Positions 26,673 through 35,541 of a stretch of DNA of 64,000 bases are shown one piece after another. The stretch spans positions 1,178,001-1,242,000 of the forward strand of contig NZ_OBEL01000001.1 of assembly GCF_900215605.1 (NCBI RefSeq), written 5' to 3'. Under the pieces are notes generated by a model. The model was not told the DNA's origin. It made no database searches and saw nothing but the letters and a program-made list of their open reading frames with translations. The translations under genes were made by a program, and so were the position numbers. Numbering within the stretch: the first letter of the stretch is position 1; every line of letters starts with the position of its first letter. The stretch comes from Cohaesibacter gelatinilyticus (GTDB taxonomy: Bacteria > Pseudomonadota > Alphaproteobacteria > Rhizobiales > Cohaesibacteraceae).

Positions 26673-26708
26673 AAAAAAAGGTCTTCTGAAATTAATCAGA
26701 AGACCTTG
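26673..26708 (-). terminator. Intrinsic terminator of tRNA-Asn copy 2
   Basis: Arms of about twelve bases (aaggtcttctga and its complement, ending at 26707) with loop aattaa, then a run of at least six T on the minus strand. Compensatory base changes relative to copy 1 keep the stem intact. Confidence 0.88.
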
Positions 26709-26844
26709 ATTTGGCTCCCCAGGCCGGACTCGAACCAGCGACCCAGCGATTAACAGTCGCTTGCTCTACCAACTGAGCTACTGGGGAAAACTTGGTAACT
26801 GCAACAAGGTAGAAACCTTGAGCGTTGGTGAGGTGGTTTCTAAT
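26674..26844. repeat. Direct repeat copy 2 (tRNA-Asn unit)
   Basis: Partner of 23374-23544. Shares terminator, tRNA and upstream promoter DNA at a constant offset of 3300 bases. Confidence 0.9.
26712..26787 (-). tRNA. tRNA-Asn (GTT), copy 2
   Basis: Identical in all 76 bases to the copy at 23412-23487, including the encoded CCA and the CTGTTAA anticodon loop. Confidence 0.97.
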
Positions 26845-27012
26845 GGAGCCAATCGAAAATGCCAAGTCCTTTTTTTATTTGCTTGGGGAAAGTTTGTAGG
26901 TCGTGGATAAATCCTTCTCGATAGCTGCAAAGGACTGGAAATACACACTGCTTTTCCTATTTACGGATGATAACAACACCTTTTTAGTAGTGCAGGCTGG
27001 ACCTTCTCTTTC

Positions 27013-27333
27013 ATGATCACTCCGCGCAAATCAATTTCCCTGGGACAATGGACGATTGCCATGCCCGGTACGCCAAAGGCACGCCGCAGTTTGGGAATAA
27101 TACTAATTATTGGTGGAGTTCTGGGTTTTTTACCGGTGCTCGGTTTCTGGATGATTCCGTTGGGCCTTTTTGTTTTATCGGTGGATTCACCCTATTTACG
27201 ACGCTTGCGAAGGAAAGGTCAGGCGTTGCTCGAGCGGAAAAGTCGTTCTGACAAAGTCATCATGGCTTATCAAACGGGGGATTGGTCTCAGGTGAATGAG
27301 GCTGATAGGATGGACTTTCAAAAACAAGGATAG
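27013..27333 (+). CDS. Small membrane protein of unknown function
   Basis: 106 residues. A hydrophobic stretch at about 27-56 (LGIILIIGGVLGFLPVLGFW, then MIPLGLFVLSV) forms one or two membrane segments, followed by a basic cytoplasmic tail (LRRLRRKGQALLERKSR). It lies 39 bases before cobP and could be co-transcribed, but no role in cobalamin synthesis is known. No family firmly recognised. Confidence 0.65.
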   Translation: MITPRKSISLGQWTIAMPGTPKARRSLGIILIIGGVLGFLPVLGFWMIPLGLFVLSVDSPYLRRLRRKGQALLERKSRSDKVIMAYQTGDWSQVNEADRMDFQKQG

Positions 27334-27372
27334 ATTCCTCCTAAATCACTCAGACCACAAACGGACCTTGCC

Positions 27373-27921
27373 ATGACTAACTGTCGTTCAACTCTGATTT
27401 TTGGTGGGGCCCGTTCTGGGAAGAGTGAATTTGCTGAAGAGCTTTGCGAAAAGAGCGATCTGGAATTGCTCTATGTTGCTACTTCTGCCCCTCAAATGAA
27501 TGATGAAGAAATGTCAGATCGTATCAACTTGCATCAGGAACGACGAGGTCCTCGCTGGAAATTGATTGAAGAGCCCGTCTATCTGGCTACGTGTCTGCGT
27601 CAACATGCAAGAGAGGGGCAAGTGATCCTGGTTGATTGCCTCACACTCTGGCTTTCCAATTTGATGTTCGAGAATAAATATGTCGAGGAGCATAGCATGC
27701 AGCTTGCTCAAACGATCCAGGATTGCCCCGGAACGCTTATATTTATCTCAAATGAGGTTGGGCAGGGTGTTGTGCCAGAACATGCTTTGTCCCGCAAGTT
27801 TCGTGATTATCAGGGCCTCATGAATCAATATATGGCCAAGCAATGCGACAGGGTGATTGAAGTGCGGGTAGGGTTGCCTTTGATCTTGAAGCCAAGTCCT
27901 TATCCTGCGATCACCTTGTAG
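27373..27921 (+). CDS. cobP: Adenosylcobinamide kinase / adenosylcobinamide-phosphate guanylyltransferase
   Basis: 182 residues. The P-loop GGARSGKSEFAE at the N-terminus, DCLTLWLSNLM and NEVGQGVVPEHALSRKFRD are diagnostic of CobP/CobU. It phosphorylates adenosylcobinamide and then transfers GMP in nucleotide-loop assembly of coenzyme B12. First of the cob genes here, followed after 38 bases by cobQ. No cobalamin riboswitch was recognised upstream. Confidence 0.95.
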   Translation: MTNCRSTLIFGGARSGKSEFAEELCEKSDLELLYVATSAPQMNDEEMSDRINLHQERRGPRWKLIEEPVYLATCLRQHAREGQVILVDCLTLWLSNLMFENKYVEEHSMQLAQTIQDCPGTLIFISNEVGQGVVPEHALSRKFRDYQGLMNQYMAKQCDRVIEVRVGLPLILKPSPYPAITL

Positions 27922-27959
27922 AACGATTTGGAGCTTAAGATTCGGAGGATCAGGAAGCG

Positions 27960-29459
27960 ATGATGGCAGCAATCATGTTTCAGGGGACTGGCTCCAATGT
28001 GGGTAAATCGATGCTTGTGGCCGGACTTTGCAGAGCTTTAAAGCATCGCGGTCTCTCCGTTGCACCTTTCAAGCCTCAAAATATGTCCAACAACGCTGCA
28101 GTCACCTGCGATGGTGGTGAAATTGGTCGTGCCCAGGCGTTGCAGGCCATGGCTTGTGGGTTGCAGCCAAGCGTTCACATGAACCCGGTGTTGCTAAAAC
28201 CTCAAAGCAATATAGGCTCGCAAGTTGTTGTTCATGGCAAGGTCGCAGGGCAGATGAAGGCGCGGGACTATGCCGCTAATAAGGGAAAATTCCTGACTTC
28301 GGTTCTACACTCTTATGAGCATCTGAAAAGCCAATATGACATTGTAGTCGTGGAGGGTGCGGGGGCGGCTTCGGAGGTGAATTTGCGAGCTGGTGATATT
28401 GCCAATATGGGCTTTGCTCAGGCTGCGAATGTTCCTGTCATACTGGTCGGTGATATTGATCGAGGTGGAGTGATTGCATCCATCGTTGGAACGAAAACTC
28501 TCTTACCGCCTGAGGATTTGGCTTTGGTGAAGGGGTATCTGATCAATAAATTTCGTGGCGATGTGTCTTTGTTCGATTCTGGAATTGAAATCATATCCAA
28601 AGAAACGGATTGGCAGAATTTTGGGGTAATTCCCTGGTTTGATCGGGCAGCTACGCTTCCGGCAGAGGATAGTGAAGACCTAAAGCGTGATATCGTTTCA
28701 AGTGAAAGGAAGGGGAGGGTGCGGATTATTGTGCCAATCCTTCCGCGTATTGCGAATTTTGATGATTTGGATGCACTGCGGGCTGATGCTGATATTTCCT
28801 TGGAAATGATTGAGCCTGGTATGCCGTTGCCGCAAGGAGCAGACTTGATTTTGCTGATCGGATCAAAAACAACAATTGCAGATTTTAAGTTTCTCCAAAA
28901 TCAGGGTTGGGATATCGATATTCTATCTCATCATCGTCAAGGTGGTGCAGTCATGGGCTTATGCGGTGGCTATCAGATGCTTGGAAAATCCATTTCCGAT
29001 CCAAAGGGTGTTGAAACAGAGCCTGGAAGCGATTGTCTGGGATTGGGGCTGTTGGATGTCAAAACCATTCTGGATGGGCAAAAACGCACGGTTCAAGTAT
29101 CAGGTAGCCACTTGGAAAGCGGCAAAGATATATCTGCATATGAAATTCATATCGGTCAAACAGAAGGTGTTGATTGTGAACGACCACTTTTTGAGATTGA
29201 CGGAAATCCTGAAGGTGCAATGTCACAAGACGGCCTTGTGATGGGATCCTATCTTCATGGCGTTTTCAATGAAGATGCGTTTCGTGCGGCTTTCTTTAGC
29301 AAGTTGGGCGGTTCAGGGAAAGTGAACATGGCTTATCAGAATATGGTTGAAGAAAGCCTCGATTCTTTGGCTGAGCATATAGAGCACCATATGGATGTCG
29401 ATGCCATTTTGGAAATTGCCAAAGAAAGAAGGACTAGGTCATGTTCGGAAAGTGGCTGA
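27960..29459 (+). CDS. cobQ: Cobyric acid synthase
   Basis: 499 residues. The N-terminal ATP-binding amide synthase domain has the P-loop-like QGTGSNVGKSMLVAGL and QNMSNNAAVT. The C-terminal type I glutamine amidotransferase domain has nucleophile Cys in MGLCGGYQMLGKS and a His/Glu pair near SYLHGVFNEDAF. It amidates four carboxyl side chains of adenosyl-cobyrinic diamide. A strong GGAGGATCAGGA site precedes the ATG. The 3' end overlaps the convergent cobD gene by 26 bases. Confidence 0.96.
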   Translation: MMAAIMFQGTGSNVGKSMLVAGLCRALKHRGLSVAPFKPQNMSNNAAVTCDGGEIGRAQALQAMACGLQPSVHMNPVLLKPQSNIGSQVVVHGKVAGQMKARDYAANKGKFLTSVLHSYEHLKSQYDIVVVEGAGAASEVNLRAGDIANMGFAQAANVPVILVGDIDRGGVIASIVGTKTLLPPEDLALVKGYLINKFRGDVSLFDSGIEIISKETDWQNFGVIPWFDRAATLPAEDSEDLKRDIVSSERKGRVRIIVPILPRIANFDDLDALRADADISLEMIEPGMPLPQGADLILLIGSKTTIADFKFLQNQGWDIDILSHHRQGGAVMGLCGGYQMLGKSISDPKGVETEPGSDCLGLGLLDVKTILDGQKRTVQVSGSHLESGKDISAYEIHIGQTEGVDCERPLFEIDGNPEGAMSQDGLVMGSYLHGVFNEDAFRAAFFSKLGGSGKVNMAYQNMVEESLDSLAEHIEHHMDVDAILEIAKERRTRSCSESG

Positions 29460-30504
29460 ATAGCAATGCAGCATAACCAAGACCAACTGCGCAGATTTCC
29501 AAGCCGCAAGCCCACGCATAAATGGAGACTGCTGACTTGATTTCGCGCGCTCCGATATCTTTCCGGCCAGTTTCGTTGACATATGGTTCCTTGCTCACTT
29601 TATCACCATAAATGCGAGGACCGGATAGGGTGATATTGAGAAGATAGGCCATTGCCCCTTCGGGCCAACCGGCATTGGGTGATCTGTGTTTTGGGGCATC
29701 CAGCCAAATCTTCTTAACATTGCTCCAAATGCCAGTGGAGGGGTGTTTTTCTCCAGGACCTTTAGGTCTTAATTTACCTCCGAGAAGAAGCAGGATCATG
29801 GAGATGCGTGCTGGGATCAGATTGACTACATCATCCAGCTTGGCCGATGCCCAGCCAAAATATTGATAGCGCTCATTCTTGTGGCCGATCATGCTGTCAG
29901 CCGTATTGATCGCCTTATAAGCAAACAACCCGGGTAGCCCGCCAATCAATAGCCAAAAGAGGGGGGCGACAACACCATCCGAAAAATTCTCGGCAGTGCT
30001 TTCTATTGAAGCTCTGGCAATGCCTGCTGCATCTAGTTGCTCCGGGTCTCGCCCGACAATCATTGAAACTGCTTTTCTTGCTTCGTTTAGATCACCGTTT
30101 GAGAGTGGTTGCCAGACCCGATAGACATGATCACTGAGACTTCTTTGCGCGATGAAGACAGAAGCGATGAGGCCAGTAGCAAGAATTCCTCCGATTCCCA
30201 GATCAAATAGTAGTTTCTGAATGATTGCGCCAACACCTAATGCAGGAACGATAAGGTAAAGAGGCATGAGCATGCCTCGGAACCGAGTCATATGAATATC
30301 CTGACGTTCAGGAGGTAGAGTAAGTGGCGCGTTTAGGCTTTTCTCGAGCGATGAAATGAACGTCCCGATCCACACCACTGGATGAGGAAGTCTTCGCCAG
30401 AACCAATCTGGATCACCAACCAGTGCATCCATGATCAGAGCCAAAAAAGCGATCAAAAAAGTGGCTGCAAAGTAGGAATCGGAAAGAACAAACCAATCAG
30501 TCAT
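29434..30504 (-). CDS. cobD: Adenosylcobinamide-phosphate synthase
   Basis: 356 residues, an integral membrane protein of the CbiB/CobD family. Typical are ALVGDPDWFWRRLPHPVVWIG at the N-terminus (quoted in part: WRRLPHPVVWIG), ESTAENFSDGVVAPLFW, KAINTADSMIGHKNERY and SPNAGWPEGAMA. It attaches the aminopropanol phosphate arm to cobyric acid. The start overlaps the cobC stop by eight bases. It uses the product of CobC as co-substrate. Confidence 0.95.
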   Translation of the reverse strand: MTDWFVLSDSYFAATFLIAFLALIMDALVGDPDWFWRRLPHPVVWIGTFISSLEKSLNAPLTLPPERQDIHMTRFRGMLMPLYLIVPALGVGAIIQKLLFDLGIGGILATGLIASVFIAQRSLSDHVYRVWQPLSNGDLNEARKAVSMIVGRDPEQLDAAGIARASIESTAENFSDGVVAPLFWLLIGGLPGLFAYKAINTADSMIGHKNERYQYFGWASAKLDDVVNLIPARISMILLLLGGKLRPKGPGEKHPSTGIWSNVKKIWLDAPKHRSPNAGWPEGAMAYLLNITLSGPRIYGDKVSKEPYVNETGRKDIGAREIKSAVSIYAWACGLEICAVGLGYAALLFSHFPNMT

Positions 30505-31522
30505 TTGCTGCCTCTACCACAAAGCAGTCAAGCGCTGACACGAAGCGTTTTAGCTCCGCGTCCTGCATCGGAATGCCAAGCCTTAGCCAGCGATCTTGGT
30601 AAGTGAATATGCGGCTCCAGATATGGTGCTTGGCCAAATGCATGTGCAGCCTTCGAGCATATTCACTCTCAATCAGCAGATAGAGGCCGGTTCCACCAAC
30701 AACAGATAATCCATGCCTGGCTAAACAGCTTTGTAATCGCTCGCTCCAATGAGTTAGGAGCTCACGCTCTTTTTTATGCCATTCCAGATCTGATAGAGCC
30801 TGACTTCCAACTTTCAATGCTACGGATGAAGCAGTCCAGGGGCCGTGAAAGCTTGTTATCTTGTTTGTGATCTCCTCACTTCCAATCACAAATCCTAGCC
30901 GTATGCCTGCAAGGCCAAAGAATTTCCCAAAACTTCGAAAAACAACAATATTGGACCGGGAGCTGAGGTGGGGTATGATGCTTTGGGTAGGATCTATATC
31001 GCCAAACGCTTCATCGATGATCAAGGTGCTGTTTGATTTTTGCAGGTGAACAGAAAATTCTAACAATTCTGGCGATGAAAGGGTGTGGCCATCCGGGTTG
31101 TTGGGATTCACAACAATCACGCAGGATCGTTGGTCAATATTCTGCGCAAGAAGGTCATCAATGGCAGTAAAACCGGAACAGGGCACACCAGCCAGCTCCA
31201 TGGCACCTCTGTGCTCACTATAGGTAGGCTCTGCTATATGGCACCGACCGGGTTTCAAGATATGAGGAATGCTGTTGATCAGGATTTGTGTACCGGGGCC
31301 GGCTACAATTGTTAAATCCTTGGGGCATTGATAAGCCAGACGGGCAGCTTCAAGACAGGTTTTGAGGTCAGTTGTGCTTGGTAGCTCCCGGATGTCAGAG
31401 AGTGCACGATCTATTGAGAATGGATAGGATCGCCGGTTGATACCGGTAGAGAGGTCCAGCCAGTCTTCTTTTTGTCCGCCATATGCCTCCATGGCCCAGC
31501 CAAGGTCGCCACCATGCAACAT
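30497..31522 (-). CDS. cobC: Threonine-phosphate decarboxylase
   Basis: 341 residues from the ATG at 31522 (GAGAG upstream); an in-frame GTG at 31534 is an alternative. Class I/II PLP aminotransferase fold: HGGDLGWA at the N-terminus, VVNPNNPDGH, DEAFGD and the PLP lysine region FRSFGKFFGLAGIRLGF. It makes (R)-1-amino-2-propanol phosphate for CobD, with which it overlaps. Upstream DNA is shared with the divergent nuclease-like gene. Confidence 0.94.
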   Translation of the reverse strand: MLHGGDLGWAMEAYGGQKEDWLDLSTGINRRSYPFSIDRALSDIRELPSTTDLKTCLEAARLAYQCPKDLTIVAGPGTQILINSIPHILKPGRCHIAEPTYSEHRGAMELAGVPCSGFTAIDDLLAQNIDQRSCVIVVNPNNPDGHTLSSPELLEFSVHLQKSNSTLIIDEAFGDIDPTQSIIPHLSSRSNIVVFRSFGKFFGLAGIRLGFVIGSEEITNKITSFHGPWTASSVALKVGSQALSDLEWHKKERELLTHWSERLQSCLARHGLSVVGGTGLYLLIESEYARRLHMHLAKHHIWSRIFTYQDRWLRLGIPMQDAELKRFVSALDCFVVEAAND

Positions 31523-31667
31523 GATCACTCTCACCCATTCTTCGCTGGCAGGATTGCCAAGACACTTGCATCGCTCTTACCTATCTGTGTTATGGATTGC
31601 AAGCTGGCGAAGTGGTGTAACTCTGTATTGATTCATGCCCGCATTCAATAATGGAACGGAAGTTTAA

Positions 31668-32405
31668 ATGGCGCAGAAAAAGACCCTTGCAGAATTGATC
31701 GCCAAATCCGGAGCCTGGCTGGATGAGGGACGGAGCGGTACATTAAGGGAAGCAAAAAGAAATCGTCCCGCCAGCACTCTCCTTGCCAGTCATTTCAGAG
31801 CCTTTGAGCGGATCAAGAAGCGGCTGTTCAAGGGCAGTTTGTCCATTTCTGATCTCGACCCGGTTGAAGCCTGCATCGTTGAAGCTTTGCAGGGCTGTGA
31901 TCTTGTTCTTCAAACGGAGGAGGGCATCCTGCGCGCCCACACGCCGCAGGCAAGACGGTTCATTACTGGCGGTTGGTTGGAAGAGGTGGCGTGTCTGGCT
32001 GCGCTTGAGGCTGGGGCAGATGAGGTGCGCTATGGGCAGTCAGTGCGCTGGAGAATCGATGGCTATGAAGGTGAGAATGAGATTGATGTGATCGCCCGTT
32101 TTGATCAACGTCTTGCTTTCTATTCCTGCAAAGCTTTTGGGGCTGGATATCAAAGATCGAATGATCGCCGCCGTAAGAAACTAATGGAAGCCCTGCATGA
32201 GGCTGACAATCTTGCGGACCATTTTGGCAGCCAAAACAGCTTTGTCGGCCTAATTCTTACCACCGATCTCTATGACAATTATAATAGAAAACCCAAATAT
32301 GAAGCGCTGTTCGGCAAAGCCCGTGCGCTGAATGTGCAGCTCATCACATTGGATGACATGAAATGGGGACGATTGATCAAGGCAATGGCACTGGCTAAGG
32401 AATAG
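31668..32405 (+). CDS. Stand-alone DUF1887/Card1-like PD-(D/E)XK nuclease
   Basis: 245 residues, no CARF domain visible. Residues 100-156 read TGGWLEEVACLAALEAGADE ... ENEIDVIARF ... LAFYSCKA. Glu105, Asp140 and Lys155 (with Ser153-Cys154 before it) match the active-site pattern of the Card1/Can2-type C-terminal nuclease (xWLE...NEIDV...xCK). The N-terminal 95 residues are helical and basic without a known fold. Whether it cuts DNA or RNA, and in what setting, cannot be told. It lies between cobC and tRNA-Cys with no defence genes nearby. Confidence 0.65.
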   Translation: MAQKKTLAELIAKSGAWLDEGRSGTLREAKRNRPASTLLASHFRAFERIKKRLFKGSLSISDLDPVEACIVEALQGCDLVLQTEEGILRAHTPQARRFITGGWLEEVACLAALEAGADEVRYGQSVRWRIDGYEGENEIDVIARFDQRLAFYSCKAFGAGYQRSNDRRRKKLMEALHEADNLADHFGSQNSFVGLILTTDLYDNYNRKPKYEALFGKARALNVQLITLDDMKWGRLIKAMALAKE

Positions 32406-32563
32406 CAAGGTCAATTATGAATCAAGCCATGATCCCGCCCGATCAGCAATGACACTGCTGAGTTCATGAAAACGAAAAGCTATGTTTTACAATTTCACAC
32501 AGGTACCAGGCACGCTTGAAAAGCTCAAACAAAAACAAATTATATGTGATCTGAGAAAAGAGT

Positions 32564-32637
32564 TGGAGGCTCGAGCCGGAATCGAACCGGCGTACACGGA
32601 TTTGCAATCCGCTGCGTCACCACTCCGCCATCGAGCC
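32564..32637 (-). tRNA. tRNA-Cys (GCA)
   Basis: 74 bases including an encoded CCA. Acceptor arms GGCTCGA/TCGAGCC pair, the anticodon loop is TTGCAAA (anticodon GCA) and the T-arm contains GGTTCGATTCC. No other tRNA lies next to it. Confidence 0.96.
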
Positions 32638-32898
32638 TTCCTGCGTTGTGGTGGATGGTGTATAGCGAAACCAGTTCGGGCCGACAAGTCGATATCCACC
32701 AAAATTTGAACTTTTTGACAAAACTCACCGAATGAGCTGTTCAAAGCGAGACAAAAGGTTCGAAAAATGCGGCGAACGCCCTTGCAACGGGCTTGCGGCA
32801 GGGATAATCACGGGGAAGGGTAAAAAAGAAGCGGGTATTTATGGACCTTTGGCTCGCTTCTTGGCCGCTGGGATCAACTAGAGACAGGATATTCTGTT
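32638..32898. other. Intergenic region with inverted repeat
   Basis: Holds an inverted repeat aagaagcg (32826-32833) / cgcttctt (32855-32862) about 40 bases before the PCMT-like gene. No coding frame is seen. Confidence 0.3.
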
Positions 32899-33552
32899 AT
32901 GGGCGAATATGCAGATGCACGCCGCCAGATGGTGGACAACCAAATTCGGACCACCGATGTAACTGCCTATAATGTGCTGGAGGCATTTGAGGTTGTCCCT
33001 CGCGAATTGTTCGTACCAGCTCATCTGCGGAATCTGGCTTACAGTGACGTCGATATCGTGATCTCGGATAGTCGTTGCATGATGCAACCTTCGCCGCTCG
33101 CCAAATTACTTCAGTTGGCTGATATCAAATCTGAGGATTTGGTTCTGGTGATTGGTGCGCAGGCTGGCTATACCGCTGCACTGGCTTCCAAGATGGCAAA
33201 TACCGTCGTCGCTGTCGAAAGTGACGAAGCTCTGGTTGAGCAGGCACAGGACACCTTGACGGGTTTGGGTTTTGACAATGTCGCCATGATCAGTGGTGAT
33301 ATTGCCAAAGGATATGTATCTGAAGGTCCTTATGACGTGATTGTCATAGAAGGGGCTGTGGAACAGTTGCCGGATGATCTGCTGAATCAGATGAAAGATG
33401 GCGGCGTTCTGGTAACGGTTGACGGCAAGGAGCGCCGCGCAGAGGCTATCAAGATTTTGCGCAATGGTGAGAGCTTCTCTCGTATCCCTGCGTTTGATAC
33501 CAATGCACCAATTCTCACAGAATTCTCCAAGCCGGTCGGTTTCAGTTTTTAA
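32899..33552 (+). CDS. Protein-L-isoaspartate methyltransferase-like protein (divergent)
   Basis: 217 residues. The fold is that of PCMT (MVDNQIRTTDVTAYNVLEAF, VPRELFVPAHLRNLAYSD), but the SAM motif I is LVLVIGAQAGYTAAL (82-95) rather than the usual glycine-rich VLEIGTGSGY. The substrate loop reads RCMMQPSPLAKLLQ. This divergent type commonly precedes tolC in alphaproteobacteria. Methylation of isoaspartate is therefore uncertain. Followed by a terminator, then tolC. Confidence 0.85.
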   Translation: MGEYADARRQMVDNQIRTTDVTAYNVLEAFEVVPRELFVPAHLRNLAYSDVDIVISDSRCMMQPSPLAKLLQLADIKSEDLVLVIGAQAGYTAALASKMANTVVAVESDEALVEQAQDTLTGLGFDNVAMISGDIAKGYVSEGPYDVIVIEGAVEQLPDDLLNQMKDGGVLVTVDGKERRAEAIKILRNGESFSRIPAFDTNAPILTEFSKPVGFSF

Positions 33553-33578
33553 GAAAAATCCTTGCCTTTGAAAATATA

Positions 33579-33611
33579 CAAGCCGTCTGTATGTGCTACA
33601 GGCGGCTTTTT
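33579..33611 (+). terminator. Intrinsic terminator after PCMT-like gene
   Basis: Arms aagccgtctgta (33580-33591) and tacaggcggctt (33597-33608) with one wobble pair, loop tgtgc, then a T-run. Confidence 0.88.
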
Positions 33612-33861
33612 GTTTGTATTTGCAGAAAATCTAAAATACATTTCGTTACAAAAGTTCTGTATAAACTGGCGCTTGATCTGTTGCGAGAATGCAGCATTAG
33701 TGATTTTTTAACGCCTCGAGGTGTGCGCGGTACTAGGAATGCAACAGCAATCTGCCTATTGTGCCGCCACAATCAAGAATATTCAGATCTGGAAATTGAT
33801 CTTCGGACGATTGGGCGCGAAACCTGATCATTCAGGCATAACATGTGCAAGGAGCAGGGGC

Positions 33862-35250
33862 GTGAGAAGCTTTAAGACAGCAACAGTCTGTGCAGTAGCG
33901 GCGTTGGCATTGAGCGTATCCTCCGTATCGGCAGAAACCCTCCAGCAGGCATTGGCGCTGGCTTATCAGAACAATCCTACGCTGAATGCGGCAAGGGCCG
34001 GGCTACGCGCGACTGATGAAAATGTGTCTCAGGCCTTGTCCGGCTATCGTCCCACTGTCAATGGGACGGCAAGCGCCACGCGTCAATGGACCAGCATCGA
34101 ACAGTTTTCTGGGTCTGCCAAGCGCAATGAGACCAATTCAACCAATCTGGGTTTGCAGGTCGATCAGATCCTATTCCGTGGTATGCGTACCAAGAATGGC
34201 GTGAAAAAAGCCGAATCCGCCGTTCTTGCTTCTCGTGCGACATTGGAGAATACCGAACAGACGGTTCTCTTCGATGTTGCCTCCGCCTATATGGATGTTC
34301 TTCAAAACCAGGCGATCCTTGAACTGCGAAAACAGAATGTGTCTTTCTTGCAGGAGCAGGTTCGCTCGGCAAAGGATCGATTTGCCGTCGGTGAAACCAT
34401 TTCCACCGATGTTGCACAAGCAGAGGCCCGTCTGTCTGGCGCTATCTCACAGGTTAATTTGGCAAAAGCCAATCTGGCCTCCAGTCGTGCAACTTATCAG
34501 CAATTGGTTGGTAAGAAGCCGGGGAAATTGGCAGCCGGATATTCCGTGGACAAATTGTTCCCACGCAAATTGAACTCAGCAATTTCATCTGCGCTGACCG
34601 AACACCCAGCTATTCGTGCAAGTCAGCATAATATTGATATCGCTCAGATGGATGTGAAGCTTGCTGAAGGCGAATTGTTGCCAACGCTTAGTGTGCGTGG
34701 AACGGCAGCACGTTCGTGGCAGGATCAATCCAGCCGTGGTTCCAGTGCAGAGCAGACGACCAATAGCGCTTCCATCATGGGTACTTTGTCCGTGCCCATC
34801 TATCAGGGCGGTCGCGTGAGCTCCAAGGTGCGTCAGGCTAAGGAAACTTTGGGCCAGCGCCGTATTCAGCTTGATCTATCTCGTGATCAGGTTCGGGCTG
34901 CAGTGATTTCTGCGTGGAGCATCTATGAGGCTTCCATCCCCCAGATCTCTGCTGCTCAAGCGCAAGTAGAAGCTTCTCGCCTTGCGCTGCGCGGCGTGAT
35001 CGAAGAGCGTGGCGTGGGGCAGCGAACCACTCTGGACGTCTTGAACTCTCAAGGTGAGTTGATTGATGCGCGCATCTCGCTGGTCACTGCTCAACGTGAT
35101 CGCATCGTCGCTTCATTCCGCATTGCATCAGCCATTGGCCGCCTGACTTCCAATCGTCTTGATTTGCCGGTTGCTCGCTATGATACGAAGAAGCATTATA
35201 AGCAGGTACGTGACAAATGGTATGGTTTGCGCACACCAGATGGACGCTGA
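33862..35250 (+). CDS. tolC: TolC-family outer membrane efflux protein
   Basis: 462 residues from a GTG at 33862, chosen for AAGGAG upstream and an immediate signal peptide (ATVCAVAALALSVSSVSAE, cleavage near residue 23). The two-fold repeat of outer-membrane-factor domains is visible: ETLQQALALAYQNNPTLNAA begins the first and SALTEHPAIRASQHNIDIAQ the second, each with long coiled-coil helices. It forms the trimeric exit duct for RND/ABC/MFS pumps and type I secretion. The RND pair at 55.5-59.8 kb is one possible partner. Confidence 0.93.
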   Translation: MRSFKTATVCAVAALALSVSSVSAETLQQALALAYQNNPTLNAARAGLRATDENVSQALSGYRPTVNGTASATRQWTSIEQFSGSAKRNETNSTNLGLQVDQILFRGMRTKNGVKKAESAVLASRATLENTEQTVLFDVASAYMDVLQNQAILELRKQNVSFLQEQVRSAKDRFAVGETISTDVAQAEARLSGAISQVNLAKANLASSRATYQQLVGKKPGKLAAGYSVDKLFPRKLNSAISSALTEHPAIRASQHNIDIAQMDVKLAEGELLPTLSVRGTAARSWQDQSSRGSSAEQTTNSASIMGTLSVPIYQGGRVSSKVRQAKETLGQRRIQLDLSRDQVRAAVISAWSIYEASIPQISAAQAQVEASRLALRGVIEERGVGQRTTLDVLNSQGELIDARISLVTAQRDRIVASFRIASAIGRLTSNRLDLPVARYDTKKHYKQVRDKWYGLRTPDGR

Positions 35251-35271
35251 TTTGAGCGAGTTTTTCATTTG

Positions 35272-35299
35272 AGCCGGATCTCGAGGGTCCGGCTTTTTT
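35272..35299 (+). terminator. Intrinsic terminator after tolC
   Basis: Arms agccgga (35272-35278) and tccggct (35288-35294) followed by six T. Confidence 0.87.
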
Positions 35300-35541
35300 G
35301 ATTCTGGGTCGCGTCAATGTCGGTATCCATGAAAACTGGGCGTTAATTATTGCGTGCAAGGATTAGTGGGATAATGGGGAAAGCTTTGAAAAGCGGTTTC
35401 CATGCACAGCGGAATGGTGCTTTTTATGCGAACAGATTTTCTAACGCAGTTAAACAGCTTATAGTGATAGAACCAGCGAATCATTTCTGCGGTGGAATGT
35501 GATTTGCAGCACTACTGGTTTTCAGTTTTCGGGTGAGGCCT

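Noticed and set aside
23374-26844. Integrative island with tRNA att sites
   Set aside because: The duplication covers the whole tRNA, its promoter and terminator, and no integrase or mobility gene is visible between the copies.
26845-27372. Cobalamin riboswitch upstream of the cob genes
   Set aside because: No B12-box-like conserved core or suitable folding was recognised; nor upstream of cobC.
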